This document shows, piece after piece, positions 21,201 to 33,300 of a stretch of 64,000 bases of DNA (the first letter of the stretch is position 1; every line of letters begins with the position of its first letter). Below the pieces are notes generated by a model. It was not told where the DNA came from, ran no database searches, and was given only the letters and a program-made list of their open reading frames with translations. This DNA comes from Lineus longissimus (lineage: Eukaryota > Nemertea > Pilidiophora > Heteronemertea > Lineidae): positions 14,588,437 to 14,652,436 of the forward strand of contig NC_088313.1 of the NCBI RefSeq assembly GCF_910592395.1, read 5' to 3'. The translations under genes and the position numbers were made by a program.

Positions 21201-23616
21201 TAGTTTAGCTGTGCATTTATTCACTGGGTGCCTACTGTTGCAGTGCTCAGAGACAGTTTGGATGTACTAGTGTGCTGTGTGCATGTGTCATGTGTGCGGA
21301 GACAGTACGAGACAAAAAGTGAATTACAAGAATTTTGGCGTTTTTTTCTGATTTCATGTGTGGCTATTTGCTGAGATAGTTCAAGGTAGGACACGTTTTA
21401 TAACTTTTTCTTTATAATCTTTGTTGCACACGCAATCAGTGTTTTTGAACTTGACTGGTTTTGATAAATCTTGATAGCATGGGGGACCATGCCAGTAAGG
21501 TGGTGGTCTTGTGCGAATCCAGATAGTTAAAAAAATTCTTCTTCTTGGCGTTCGATTTACTGTATAGGCCTCTATATAGTTGTATTGCCATACAAATAGT
21601 TTAGTTTGTGCATCCGATTAGGTTTGTGCAACTTTTTGAGGACCCTTCTTGGTCCTCACTGTGCCGGGCCGTTAGGCTTACTGGCAGGGACAGAACATCA
21701 ATTTTCGTCCCATATATGCATGAACAGCACATTTCATGAAATCTATTTTTTTTGGTCTTGGGGGAGGAGGCAGTAGGCTCCTGGGCGGAAAAACACCACA
21801 TTTCGTCTCAAAAGGGCCAAAATCTGCATAAAAACACGTTTTTCGGCGATGTCCGGGGTTGGCAGTTGCCCCTCTGCTCCCCCGCTAAATACGGCCCTGC
21901 AGTTTTACGGGAGACATATGTGGGACAGAGCCCGCTCCCGCTGCCAGCTACATGTAAATACGACCCTGTCTCTTAATGAAACTGCGGAGGGCCCCCCTCT
22001 TCGGCAATTTAGTCGGCCCACTCACCTCCACTTTGATCTCTCTTGGATGTTTGAAAGGCCCTTCAGTGCTTCTGGGGTCATCAAACCGCACAGGCCAGTG
22101 AAACATGACACGATACATGTATTATCGCCCAGTTCCACCAACCTAATTCGTTCTATATTACTCTAAAGTCAGCCTCGCCTATTCAAACGAGACGGACCAG
22201 TCAATAGATAGAGCGCTCACAAAACGTAGCGAAGCAGGGAAAACAGGGAATTTCTTCCTCCATTTGCATATTCTACAAGATGGCACTTTCATGGGCCGTG
22301 AACTGTACCAAATTACTTCCTGTTCCTTCAAGAATATGCCTAGCTGAGCACCATGGCCATTGTTGTAATGGAGAGCAGCCCATTTTCCAATTTCATTTTT
22401 TAATATTGTATCAAAAACTGCAAGTGTTGCATGTTTTGACACAGCCTGGGAATGCATTCCGGTAGGCCTCAGTGGAACACCGCTCGCCGAACACTTCAGT
22501 AACGCGACCACCCCGCCATGACGACCAAGATTCTCTGGACCCAAATAATTTCCTTTTTAAGTTCTATTACAAGACCGCCGGTAACACGACCACCCCGGTA
22601 CCCAGACCGCGACAACTTACTTGGTCGGTCCCAATCTTCAATTCAAACCCCCTACGCGACCACGAGTTCCGGCAATGTTGTTACCTTGTTTATAGCTTTT
22701 TGTCACAATTACATGTTCAAGATATGTTTTTTGGGTCTGGCAAAGTTCGGTAAAGCGAGATAATAGTTACCACCGTATCTCTGCATTCTAATTTGGTCCC
22801 GTAATTTTGAGAGTTACGGAAAACCAGTTGAATATTGGCCTATTTTCGGTTCTTTTCATATTTACAAGTTCTAATTGCGGCACTTTCGATTGAAAGAGGT
22901 CATAAGATGAAAAAGACTTTAAATGCTCATTAAGGAAATTGATGATGTAAACATGAATGTTTTTATTTTCTCATAATATCGAAAAGGCCTATTAACGTTC
23001 ATGCGATTTGACAGCCATTTTCGATTTGTTTTGCTAATCTGTTAAAGCGATTTTGATTGTTATTAAATGCTTTGGGTTGGCTACCTTCTAGCCAAGAATA
23101 TGACTTGTAAATAGACCGAGCGGCCCATTTTGTTTAGAATAAACATATGATTACACTTATAAATATGCACTCATGATAAGGTCAGTGTGTAGGGTTCGAT
23201 GACCAGCTAGTATCGAACTGAATTGAACCTTCCTGCCGAGCCAATTTGGGGGTAGGCCCGGAGTGGGGGTGTTAAGAAATCCGTTAGGCAACAGTTGGGA
23301 CGACTTACCTAAACAGCCACGCACATAACACATCCTCGATTACCAGATTACCTAAATATCATGATACATGTATATACAAGGGACGTTGGTTGGTACATGG
23401 TCCATTGCTTTGATGGATTGTGGACTTAATTAAACACAATAGCGTTTATCCAGCCGAAAGTAGCCGTGTAGCACATATGTCACAACACCATGCACTTATG
23501 GTAATATTCGTCCCTCTAGAACAAACATATTGAAGCACGAAAAAATACACTAAAACAATATACATTAAAGCTGTAAAAACGTCTTTAGTTTCGCAATTTC
23601 AACATCGCAAATATAC
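21200..23616. other. Intergenic, one decayed element
   Basis: 21740-21905 resembles the family-6 TIR element (CTCTGCTCCCCCGCTAAATA then CGGCCCTG). The remaining sequence shows no supported exon. Confidence 0.4.
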
Positions 23617-24192
23617 GAGACAAGACCACAATTGATTTTTTAAGCCTTTTAGCAGTTAAATTGTCAATGTTTGACCGCGACGCATCAAATACTGCGTGGG
23701 GTTGTGAATCTGAAATTTTGATACGATATTCCGGACAGTCGGGCAAGTGAGACAAGACCACTAATGAATATTCATAGGTTGGAGGGTCGAGGCCTATCAA
23801 TTAGACGAGTGCATGTTTTTAACTCTCAAGTACATATTTGGAGAGGTATTGAAAAAATATTTGTTGTGGCAAGTCTACAGATATAAAGAAATTATTTGAT
23901 GAAAAAATTAATTTCGAATTTTGCTAATTGGGTAATAGGGGGCGTGTTTTGAGTTTTTTCTGCCATTTGGCTGAAAAGAGTGGAAATATCAAAGTCTGTC
24001 TAATTTGTCGATTATCAAAAAATTTCCGTGGTCAATCACCATTTTATTTTTCACCATTTACTTGCCCGACTGTCCGGAATAACATAATCTAAATTTCAGA
24101 TTCACAACACCACGCGTTCTTTGATGCGTTGCGGTCAAACATTGACAATTTAACTGCTAAAAGGCTTAAAAAATCAATTGTGGTCTTGTCTC
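23617..24192. mobile_element. Foldback element with about 132-bp terminal inverted repeats
   Basis: The left arm (23617-23748) begins GAGACAAGACCACAATTGAT, and contains TTTGACCGCGACGCATCAAA and ATTCCGGACAGTCGGGCAAG. The right arm (about 24059-24192) is its reverse complement, ending ATCAATTGTGGTCTTGTCTC. About 310 bp of non-coding sequence lie between. The arms show only a few mismatches plus short indels. This is typical of a non-autonomous foldback/MITE element; no transposase is present. Confidence 0.88.
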
Positions 24193-27100
24193 ATACCAAA
24201 TCGAGATTAAAGGGCCGCCATGTTGGAACTGACCCTGACGTCATCAAATCTAGCCTCCTTTGCGGCCGCCATCTTAGATGAGCAAATGTCCAACTTCATT
24301 CGGCTAAAATACGACTACCCAGGCCCCAGGCACCTGTGTACCTGATCCCATACAATTACATGACATAGTAAACAACCGTAGAATAAAAAATAAGGCAAAC
24401 AGTCGACATATATTGCCACTAATCCTGAGCTTATAGATGAATGCCGTGACCTTTTTCTATGATATAAACTTAGGGTCATGTTTTTTCCTTTACCTGGGAT
24501 TAACCCAGTGGCCCTTAATATAGCGACTTACGTCTCATTACGAGCATTTTATTGATACTTATCATGATTGCCATGCACCTGCAGCAAAACCTTATGAGCT
24601 TGTTTAGCAACTCCTAAGCCATTTCTGTAGAGAAATTGGATTGAACTCGGCTAATGCAAATAGGTTTATAAGCTTTGATTTAAAGAGCTAATACGAAACC
24701 AGATAGTCTAGAGTCTCCTGCGCCCTGGTAGCTATAGTGCGATTTTCTTTGGAGCGTTTCCGTTTCTGAGTGCTTCCCTTATTGTTGGGAACGCTAAAAT
24801 ATAGATTTTGTATCTTTTTCTCTGTTTCCCCCTATTAAAATGTCATGGTCTTTCTAGCACTGCTGTGGTGTCTATTATGTCTAGAAACACTGGCATATGG
24901 GGAAAAGCGTAAGCTTCCTTTGGAAGTGCGCCAAGAAAAATTACCAGGCAAGCCTTGTTTGAGCGTTGCAAGTTTTGTCACAAAATAAGATTAATATGTG
25001 AGAAATCGTACAATCAAATACCCCACCAGCAATTAAACTACGATATCAGTTTAGGCTACTTGGGGTAATTGTGTGGTAAATCCGATAGCTCGAGACACAA
25101 ATGTTTGATCTGCTAAAGATACTCTACTTGATTTCGTGATACTCTAGTTTCACTGATATGAGACTACTCAGTAAATTACGACGAAATTGTCACAAAGGCC
25201 ATAGGCGGACATGACGTCATGACTATCGGAAAAGTTGGTGTCGCCATCCTATTGTTTATCCAAATTGAACACATTGAATGAAATCAAATGACCATGTGCA
25301 CATTCTGGGGCCTGATGTTGGTCTTCGATCGGTGAAACTACAGTATGTATATGACCGACATACCCAGAGAATCAATTGATAAATCAGCCTTATTCGGTGA
25401 ACATGATTTTTTCAAGTTACGAAACTTAGGGCAATTTACCCACTTTTTTTATTCGCCACATACTTTTCTGATTCGACCATGACCTATCGCTTCTTCTTTC
25501 ACAAGCATCAAACCTCCCTTTTAAGGGGTACTCCGTTCGTTCACGTAGATTAATTGTTGGGCAAACTATATCTATTTCTTATTCCGAACGCCAGGCGTCG
25601 CTGATAGTCAGTCATAATGCATGCCACATGCATGCATGGTTCCAGGTTTCAGTTTTTTTCCGGTCTCTCGAAGGTCTGTCGGCATCCTTTATTCCCTCCT
25701 TGTCTTTAAGTCGCATTACAAACTTTGAACACATTGCATGTCAAGCCTCCCATGACGGCTTGTCATGAAAACATCAAAAACAGATCTGATGTGTTTGTGA
25801 GTCAGCGCAGCATGAACTATTGACATTTTGAAAAGATCGTCTGCTCGTGAAATATATCAATGGTCTTTCGGAAACCCGCGGTATTGATAAGAATCGTTTG
25901 GCATCAACAGGTTCTGAGGTGAATGTCTTCGCAATCGTGTCGCGGAGATCTTGAATCATTGTTTGTAGCAAATCGATTCGTTCAATTTGACATATTTTTC
26001 AAGTCCACGCTTGTGAAGTATCATACTTTTCCAGCTATAGCATATCTCGCCGCCGAAGTTATAACGGCGAGCACAATGACCCCGGCCGTTCCGTTTAATG
26101 ATGTACTGTATAAAGATATTTCGAAGAATACGCTTGGAACCTTGATATCAAGGCTATCTTCACAATACATTTCTTCCATGTAAACATCCAGGGTCGAGTA
26201 TCAATTTTTGTTCAGCTTTCTTCGAAACCTCGCCGTCCAGGTTACCCGATATCTTTATGAATAAACATCTTACCAATATATCGATGAAATCCCGGCGTTC
26301 CTGGAACAAAATAATATCGAAGTCCTACTCTTCCACCCCCTTATATTAGCTATTTAACTGATTTTATGTTATCATCTCGCCTTGCTATATCGAGTTTTAT
26401 TTATCTCCGTTTGGGAGAATTTGTGCGAAACCTAGCTGTAAGCTGCAAAGTTGTCCAGAAACACGTCGTTGGTTTTAAGTGGAGTGCGTTCATTCTTGAA
26501 ACGAAACGTAGTCTTGGCAAATTTCACGGTAAGGCCGGTTCTCCATCATTTTATTTTCGCGTCATCGTTTTATTCGATCTTGTTCACGTATTCTCGCTTT
26601 CAGGGTAAGGGTGTGTTTTCATTGAACGCGATTTTGCTTGAATTGCACAGGGCATGCGTAATTGAAATTTATACCCCACAGTTGGGTCTCTGTACGAAAA
26701 TTAGATTGTGTCGTTATCTTTGCCTTGACAAATTCTGTAAAACAGGTGGTACAAAATTGTCCTAAAATTTCAATTTTTCGATAAATATTTACATGTACTG
26801 TACATGTGTACGATTAAAAAAGCTTTTCGACAAATGAAAATCCGACACCATCGCAGCAGAAAAATGTCGTACATTTATTTCCGTTGGCCGGCGGCAGGAT
26901 GATTCCGAAGACACACACACTGAATGGCTTAGGGTCATGAGGGTAAAGCTTAATAATACCGACCCCCATGAACGCATTTCATGAGGGTCGGTTGGGCCTG
27001 AGCCAGCAAGTGCAACATAAACGTGATAAATCTATACCAACCAGTGCATTTCCTCGAACATGTTAAAAACTTGGAAACAAGACCACCTTATTACAAACAT

Positions 27101-27249
27101 CTTTATGTTCTCATCGACGGACTTTGCCTTGAATCATGATATGGATTTCACCCTATTCAACCCACAGGTTTCTTGGATCGATCGCCTGTTTCCTAGAATT
27201 CTTCTCAGCGGGAGTTTTGTGTACTTGGCTGTTTATGATTGAACGAGCA
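24193..27249. other. Intergenic, nothing firmly supported
   Basis: There are several short ORFs on both strands around 25770-26180, including a 52-codon minus-strand frame with one hydrophobic segment. None has a recognisable domain or convincing splice structure. Confidence 0.4.
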
Positions 27250-27600
27250 CCGGATCGCCTCGCGCGCCCCAAGGCGTCCAGGGGAGAAGGTTGCAAAAAC
27301 ATGATACGGTCAATGGGGCGACCCTGTACAGTTAACTACGTGGCATCCTCTGCTAAGTGGTTCAGATCTCCGGTCCTTTTTTCCGTCCAATGTTTTACAT
27401 CGTCCATTCAAGTCTTCCTTGGTCGGTCGCGTCTTCGGTTGACTTCTACTGTGCCTGTCGGACTGATGATGTTCGCAAGGGTTCTCTTGGCTCTTGATAT
27501 GTTGCCAAACCGCCAAAGCTTCCTCTTCTTATACCTAGCCGCAGTCAGCAGGCTGTCAGTCGTCCAATGTGCTGAAGATCCTGCTCGCTGACATTATTGA
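27250..27600 (-). pseudogene. Decayed non-LTR retrotransposon tail (reverse-transcriptase ORF C-terminus)
   Basis: The minus-strand translation reads KLWRFGNISRAKRTLANII, then VNRRRDRPRKT, a TGA where Trp is expected, MDDVKHWTEKRTGDLNHLAE, then a second stop. The order W-x-F-G-[HN]-I, R-R-R-x-R-P-[KR]-K-T-W, D-D-V-K-x-W-T is the typical C-terminal tail of LINE reverse-transcriptase ORFs. In-frame stops and lack of upstream RT motifs show a dead, 5'-truncated copy. Confidence 0.72.
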
Positions 27601-27889
27601 TAATGGTGGTAGGAGACGCTGCCAATAAAAGACCTAATCTCGGGTATTGCCACGCAATGAGCGCTGCTCCATTGTGAAGCACAATAGCAGACGAGAATTT
27701 CTATGGACTATAGAAAACCACCCGAAAATCACCCAGGCTGCTGCATTCGCGAATCAGTCCAAAAAACCTGAAAAGATGTAAGTCACACTCTCTTTTAATG
27801 TTTCCGGGTTTCATTGTCAAGGCCTTCTTTAAACGCATGGGGTTGCGCAGTTTTAGTTTTCAGTTCTTCAAATACATGTATCTGCAGTT

Positions 27890-28022
27890 AGGGACCTGGG
27901 TTATGTTTGATTCAGCGACAAGTATATTCCTCACACACGCGGGAATGGCTTCAATGTACTGTGAGATAGGAGAGATCCCAATCTGATCTACCTGACTCCT
28001 GGCTATAGTCTCCCTTTAATGG
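27890..28022 (+). repeat. Dispersed repeat family 7
   Basis: Blocks GACCTGGGTTATGTTTGATT, ATGTACTGTGAGATAGGAGA, and CTGGCTATAGTCTCC recur in the same order near 48885-49055 and 56830-56945, and in part near 35170-35245. No coding capacity. Confidence 0.65.
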
Positions 28023-28079
28023 TTGCAAAGCTCGGAGAACTTTTTACGGTTTGTTCTCCTCCTTCCTACATTTCTTACC

Positions 28080-28215
28080 GAGTGCGAATAGGTTTTTTAA
28101 AAACTCTGTACATGACTTTCACCTCAGTCGGTACCAAAGCAAATGATGCATCATCGCATCACACGCGACTTTCTGAATGGAACACTACTGCGAGCCTATT
28201 GCCCACATTATGCCG
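28080..28215 (+). repeat. Dispersed repeat family 11, partner of 15340-15480
   Basis: GATGCATCATCGCATCACAC, TTTCTGAATGGAACACTA and GCGAGCCTATTGCCCACAT are the reverse complement of blocks at 15340-15480. Confidence 0.65.
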
Positions 28216-28514
28216 AATCTAGTTGACTGACCTGCGCCGGACTTTTAAACAGGAAATGAGAGGTTCATTTTCACCGCCCGAGAAAATGTAAAAAGTAGGA
28301 TGAATCGCTGGTCGTGCATATATGCCAGTGCTATAAGGTGATTACAAGCCTTTTTTCTGCAAGCGGCTTATAGTCCCATTTGGCTTATTGGCAGTATTAT
28401 TAAGAATTGTAGCTGCTTACCCGCTCTCGTTTTAAGACCCTAGTATATTGCACTTTAGCCATTTCTGAGAGATGCAACATGAAAAAGATAGTAATTTTCA
28501 ACTTCAGTAAATTG

Positions 28515-28746
28515 AACAGAGTTAAAGGGCTACACCATTTTCATTTACTGGTGGCTCAGGAAAGTAGAAATGCTGTTGACGGTAGTGAAGCTATTCTGTA
28601 TACAAATTTGTTGAAACTTGGTATTTAATCTATCTGTGCATTTATCTGTTTACCCAACGCGAACGGCATTTTTGAAATTTATATTCAGTAAATTTTGAAA
28701 TTCAACTGCAAAGTTAGAATTTTTAACTAATGGCTAGGGCCGCTTT
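28515..28746 (-). repeat. Dispersed repeat family 1 copy
   Basis: Inverted relative to the RMND5 intron copy. It shows AGGAAAGTAGAAATGCTG, TTGTTGAAACTTGGTAT, AACGGCATTTTTGAAATTTA and TTTTTAACTAATGGC. This is one of the more complete members and helps define both ends. Confidence 0.7.
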
Positions 28747-29060
28747 AACTTATACATGCGAATCGACTGCTCTTTATATATTTCAAAATTTAAATTCCCT
28801 CCGTTTTCGCGTTGTCACTTAATTATGTTAAGTGCGCTCGGCGAAGCCTGACATTAATTAGATGTCACTTAAAGGATAATAGATAATATGGTTACGTAAT
28901 AAGTAAACGGACTGTCGGAGCGTCCTTGTCGTTTGAACATACATGTACCTGTACGCACATGTAAATGTACACGTGTACGCAAGTACTGACGTACTTAAAT
29001 TTACCGATAGTTTAAAGCTGACCCGCTCATAATATAAGGCAGAGTTATATTTGTCAGTCT

Positions 29061-29204
29061 AAAATGTCCCTTGAAAAAGTGTCCGTCACTACTATGTGGT
29101 GACGGATTAAGGTATATTGTTCTATAGAGACCATGACTATCGGAGATTTAAACAGCGCATAATAGAATTATGTGTTCCCTGGACTTTCTATCCAAGGACA
29201 TTTT
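29061..29204. mobile_element. Short TIR element (family 10, AAAATGTCC ends)
   Basis: Begins AAAATGTCCCTTGAAAAAG and ends TCCAAGGACATTTT, an imperfect inverted repeat. GTGGTGACGGATTAAGG and AGAGACCATGACTATCGG inside match a second copy at about 45153-45284. Confidence 0.6.
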
Positions 29205-30089
29205 GAACATTAAACGTGCTCTCTTACCGTGGCAGGGACGAGTTATTATACGTCACTTTTGCTGCAAGCAGGATTTACGCAAGGCTGGTCTAAAACCATT
29301 TTGAAATGGGTCCGAATTAACCGCGATAAGCGGAAATGACGCAAATCGATCCACTTTCGATAAGGGCGAAAAGCAATTAAATAGCTTGATCGGCCTTCCG
29401 CCAGTCGATCGAGGGCCCTTGCCTGTCTGCATTTCTAGCCCAACTTGCAACTCTCCACGCCCCCTCACAGTTTTTACTCTAAGGACTTATGCGCCACACA
29501 GTCATCGCACTTTATCATATAAACATGTAAAAAACCTCCTTCAGCCAAGGAACTGCGAGTAATGGTGTCATAGCTGAAGTAAAGGGGCACTTTATTTTCT
29601 CGTTCATGTGTTGGCGCACTTTTTACGTTCCCTCGCACGCGGCCTACGCGAATTCCCACCACTATTTTCTGATCTGTTTTTCCGGTATCATCAGCGAGCG
29701 GCGACGGGAAGCAGTGAATGTGTGGGAGGTTCCTTTTCACTTTCTGCCCGGTGTAGGATAATTGGAAGTGGCTTCGTGGATGGCTGTTAAAACATATTGG
29801 TAAAGGTCAGTGCTGCGGATCAGCGGCGCCGGGGCTCAGAAAGGTCGTATAGTCCCCGGGTGCCTCGGCAGAGCATCCAGCCAAAGTGACCAAAGAAATG
29901 TCAAGGCGACTCGTCCTTCTTGTCATTTGCATATTTCTCCTACATCTTCTTCGTTAGCATTTATTCTGCACTTAGATGTGTTATTCCAATCCATACCAGG
30001 GAGTATTTCTCCTCCAAAGCGAGATAAGCGCTTTTACGTGCGACTACGGTTAGGGGCCAATAGGGTTTATTGGCTTAGTGTCTCTGTCT

Positions 30090-30314
30090 TCTGCTGGAGT
30101 AGGATGCCACGCAAGTGGGATCTTTTGCTTGCCTGGCATTGACACCAGATACAAGGAACCTCGGTTTTACGTCTCATTTGAAAGACAATGAAGAGGGAAT
30201 TTTTAGTAAATTGTTGAAAGCCACGCCAGTTCATCCAGATATACTTACCTAGGTTGTTCCCGGGATCAGACCCGGGCCCTATTACGTGCCAGAAGTGTCA
30301 ACCACTAGGCTATC
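30090..30314 (-). mobile_element. tRNA-derived SINE-like element, copy 1
   Basis: Read on the minus strand, GATAGCCTAGTGGTTGACAC (A-box-like) is followed about 30 bp later by GGGTCTGATCCCGGG (B-box-like), a tRNA-type internal promoter. A body follows with GGCGTGGCTTTCAA, AGACGTAAAACCGAGGTTCC and ATGCCAGGCAAGCAAAAGAT. The shared body in a second copy at 35985-36110 supports a family, not a tRNA gene. Confidence 0.6.
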
Positions 30315-33300
30315 ATTGAACTCTCCCTTGCTCGTCTTACCTTAGGATGAACGTTTGGTTAGGTTGAGGGTTCTTGTACTTAGTGTACTCGCTTGTCATG
30401 ATATACAAATATGTAGTTTATTCATCATTTATTCATCTGTGAAAATGTCATGCCTTTGTCTCCAGAGAAGAGAGGGTTTTAAACCGCCGGAAAAGTAATT
30501 ATGAACGTAAAAATGTACAGAGATATTTGCGGCCGTGACGGAACGTAACGACGAAAACTGGCGTGACGTAATCGACTGTCGCCACCTGGAACCTTCTTCA
30601 GAATTTTACTCGTTGGAGACAGTGTTACCACGCCCTCTGTGACATTGCTGCACTGACTAATTTCCGAACTTATATCAGGACTAGGTTTCCTTATTGTGGA
30701 AGAAGGGTCAAGGAGTAGAAAATGAGGGGTCTTTTTAATGGTAAAACTTAATCTATTATTTGACTTGACGACTTCCTGGTTGCCAACAATCACTGCTTGA
30801 GACAACAAATCAATGGGTCTCAATTTAACCTGTCACTTCTTGTGGCAACGTCAATGAGAGCCTGGGGTTGAGCTACCCTCGTGTCAGGTATTCTGATAGT
30901 CATACGCAACGCACACAAAGGCCCGCACCATGTGTCCAAAACCAACACAATCGGGCCCCAGCTGTGAGCATGCGCCTCCCGCCGCGTTCATTGAGCGCGC
31001 AGGTTCAAAATGTCGGGTTACTCGGGTCAGCCAGTTCGAGGAATCTCCCATTCATAGTCGTATTTATTTTTTGCTGATTGGCAAGATTAGATCGATCTCC
31101 GTCGAGTACTATCAGTGCACCTGAGATCGATAAAGGCGTACTCGCAGCAGATACTGCATTGTCGCGAGATTTTCGCATCGGGGATTAATCTGCTCGTCTT
31201 CGGTTGTCCTCGGCCGTTTCCGTGGTGGGGCCGGGGATTCCTTAATCAAGGTCTGACGTCACAGTTCTCTGCGTAACAGAATTACATGGTCATGGAACCT
31301 TGCATGCAACAGAACTAGTCTCTTTTTTTCAAACATTTTTCACTTCCTTTACTACAGCACCTGTACTAGGGATATGGGCTCCCTCTCTGCGGGGGGGGGG
31401 GGGGGTTGTTATTTTGTAAGTGGATCCTTGCTTTGTAGTATAGGGGTCTTTGTTTTGCAGTTGGGTCTTTGTTTTGTAGTGTGTGCGGGTGTGTGTGTGA
31501 GGGAGGGAGGGGTCATTGTTTTGTAATTGGGTCTCAGGTCTTGGCTCTCGGGCCTTTTTTGTAGTCACCCAAGGGAATACCTCTGATTGAGAGTTCAGAA
31601 TAACAAACCCTGTCTTTTGTCGCTTACAACAATAATAATAAAAACTGACCTCGAGAACGCACTTTGTTTTGTGCAATCATGAATAGGGAAGTAATCAGTC
31701 AGTCAAGGTCACTTTTACTTTTTACATCCGAAGCTTAAACTATTGCTTGCTTTTAAACAACACAATCTTTCATGTTTAGCATGTGTATTCAATACGCAAG
31801 TCCGTCCGCTGCAAACTATTCACTACAGAGGCACAATTGTGTGTGTGTTTTCTCTGACAACAACATTGTACACATCCGCGGAACACACCAATGAAAAAAC
31901 TCATTCCCGGCCCGCCATGTTTGCGTTAGGACCTAAAATAGGATTAGCCGCCGGATTTATCAGCCTTCGACAAACACTTCTTTCAACTTCCATTTTGTTG
32001 TCAAATTTATTGTCAATGGTGTGTAAGCTACTCCGAGACCTAGCTTATGTTTTTTAAGAAAAGAACACAAAGTTGTAATTCACGGATTTAATCCCGTACG
32101 TGACCTTATTTCTGAATCACTGAACGTGCGAGTATCATCTAGTGCCCTATTTCCCATGGCCCCTTAAATGTCTACTCAATCTGTTCGCTCGTGGTAACAA
32201 AATAAAAAGATTGAACTGAACATTTCAAATTGCGTAAATACATGCCAAGTTTCAGCGTATTTGCGCCTTATCGACTGTACTCTGGCAATGTTTATTTGTG
32301 CCACAAGAAAGCACATGTACAATGAACACCAACGCCGGGTAGGCCTTTAAGAACGGTACGGTCGTTGCTAGTGGTACCGTCGTATGCAGGGGTGTATCGG
32401 GGGGGGGGGGGGGGGGAAGAAGTCAACCCCCACCACAGGAAATACTGTAAGTGGCTAATTAGGCGTTCCAGATTTTTAAACAGTGACGTTTCACACCAAG
32501 GGCTTCCCCGCCCCTCGCCGCGCTCCCCCTACGGGGATTTGTGGCCATTTTTAAAGCTTATCCGCTCACTCAAAATCTCAGACACGCCCCCGGTATATTT
32601 CTTCTCATCAGTCTCTTGGTGGATATTCGCTCAAATATGAATATTCTCCCCCCTCCCAAAAAATCTCAAATAATTCGGTTGGTTTGAACAATGATAGGCA
32701 TGGCTCAAGCTGCGGTGGACTAAAATGACCAATCGACCTCTGATCACCAGGCAAAAAATCAACAAAATCGTCTAATCGGCCTACAAGCGGTCAATCAAGA
32801 GTCCTTCCCTGACTGATATCGATTGCTCTCAAATGAAATGGCGAGACTCGGTGGCATCGGTGTCATTTCCAGGTGCCACATCCACTCACAATCCGATCAG
32901 GCGAAAATCAATCGTAGAATTGAATCGCAAGATTTGATCCACAGTCCTATCAGCCCTGATTCCGTCTCCAATGCTGATCAGTTCTGATATTGACAACCAT
33001 GGACTCGCCATGGATACCCTTGGGGTCACTGAGTGCAATCGGTCGTCTGCTTAACTAATCTTGTCTCCAGAGAGAGGCTTGGACACCGCGGGTCCGCGCC
33101 ATTCACCGGAACTGATCAAATTGCGGTCACCTCTCGACGGATGGGTAAACGCACTTGTTGACCCCTGATTTGGGAGAATGGACCCCTGGAATTAGCAACG
33201 GATGGATCGGGTCCGCTGTTGGGGAACCAAGGACACAAGGGTGTGAAGGCTAATCTGGCGACGCGGGGATTTGGGAAGGGTGGTGACACCGGAGAGGTAA

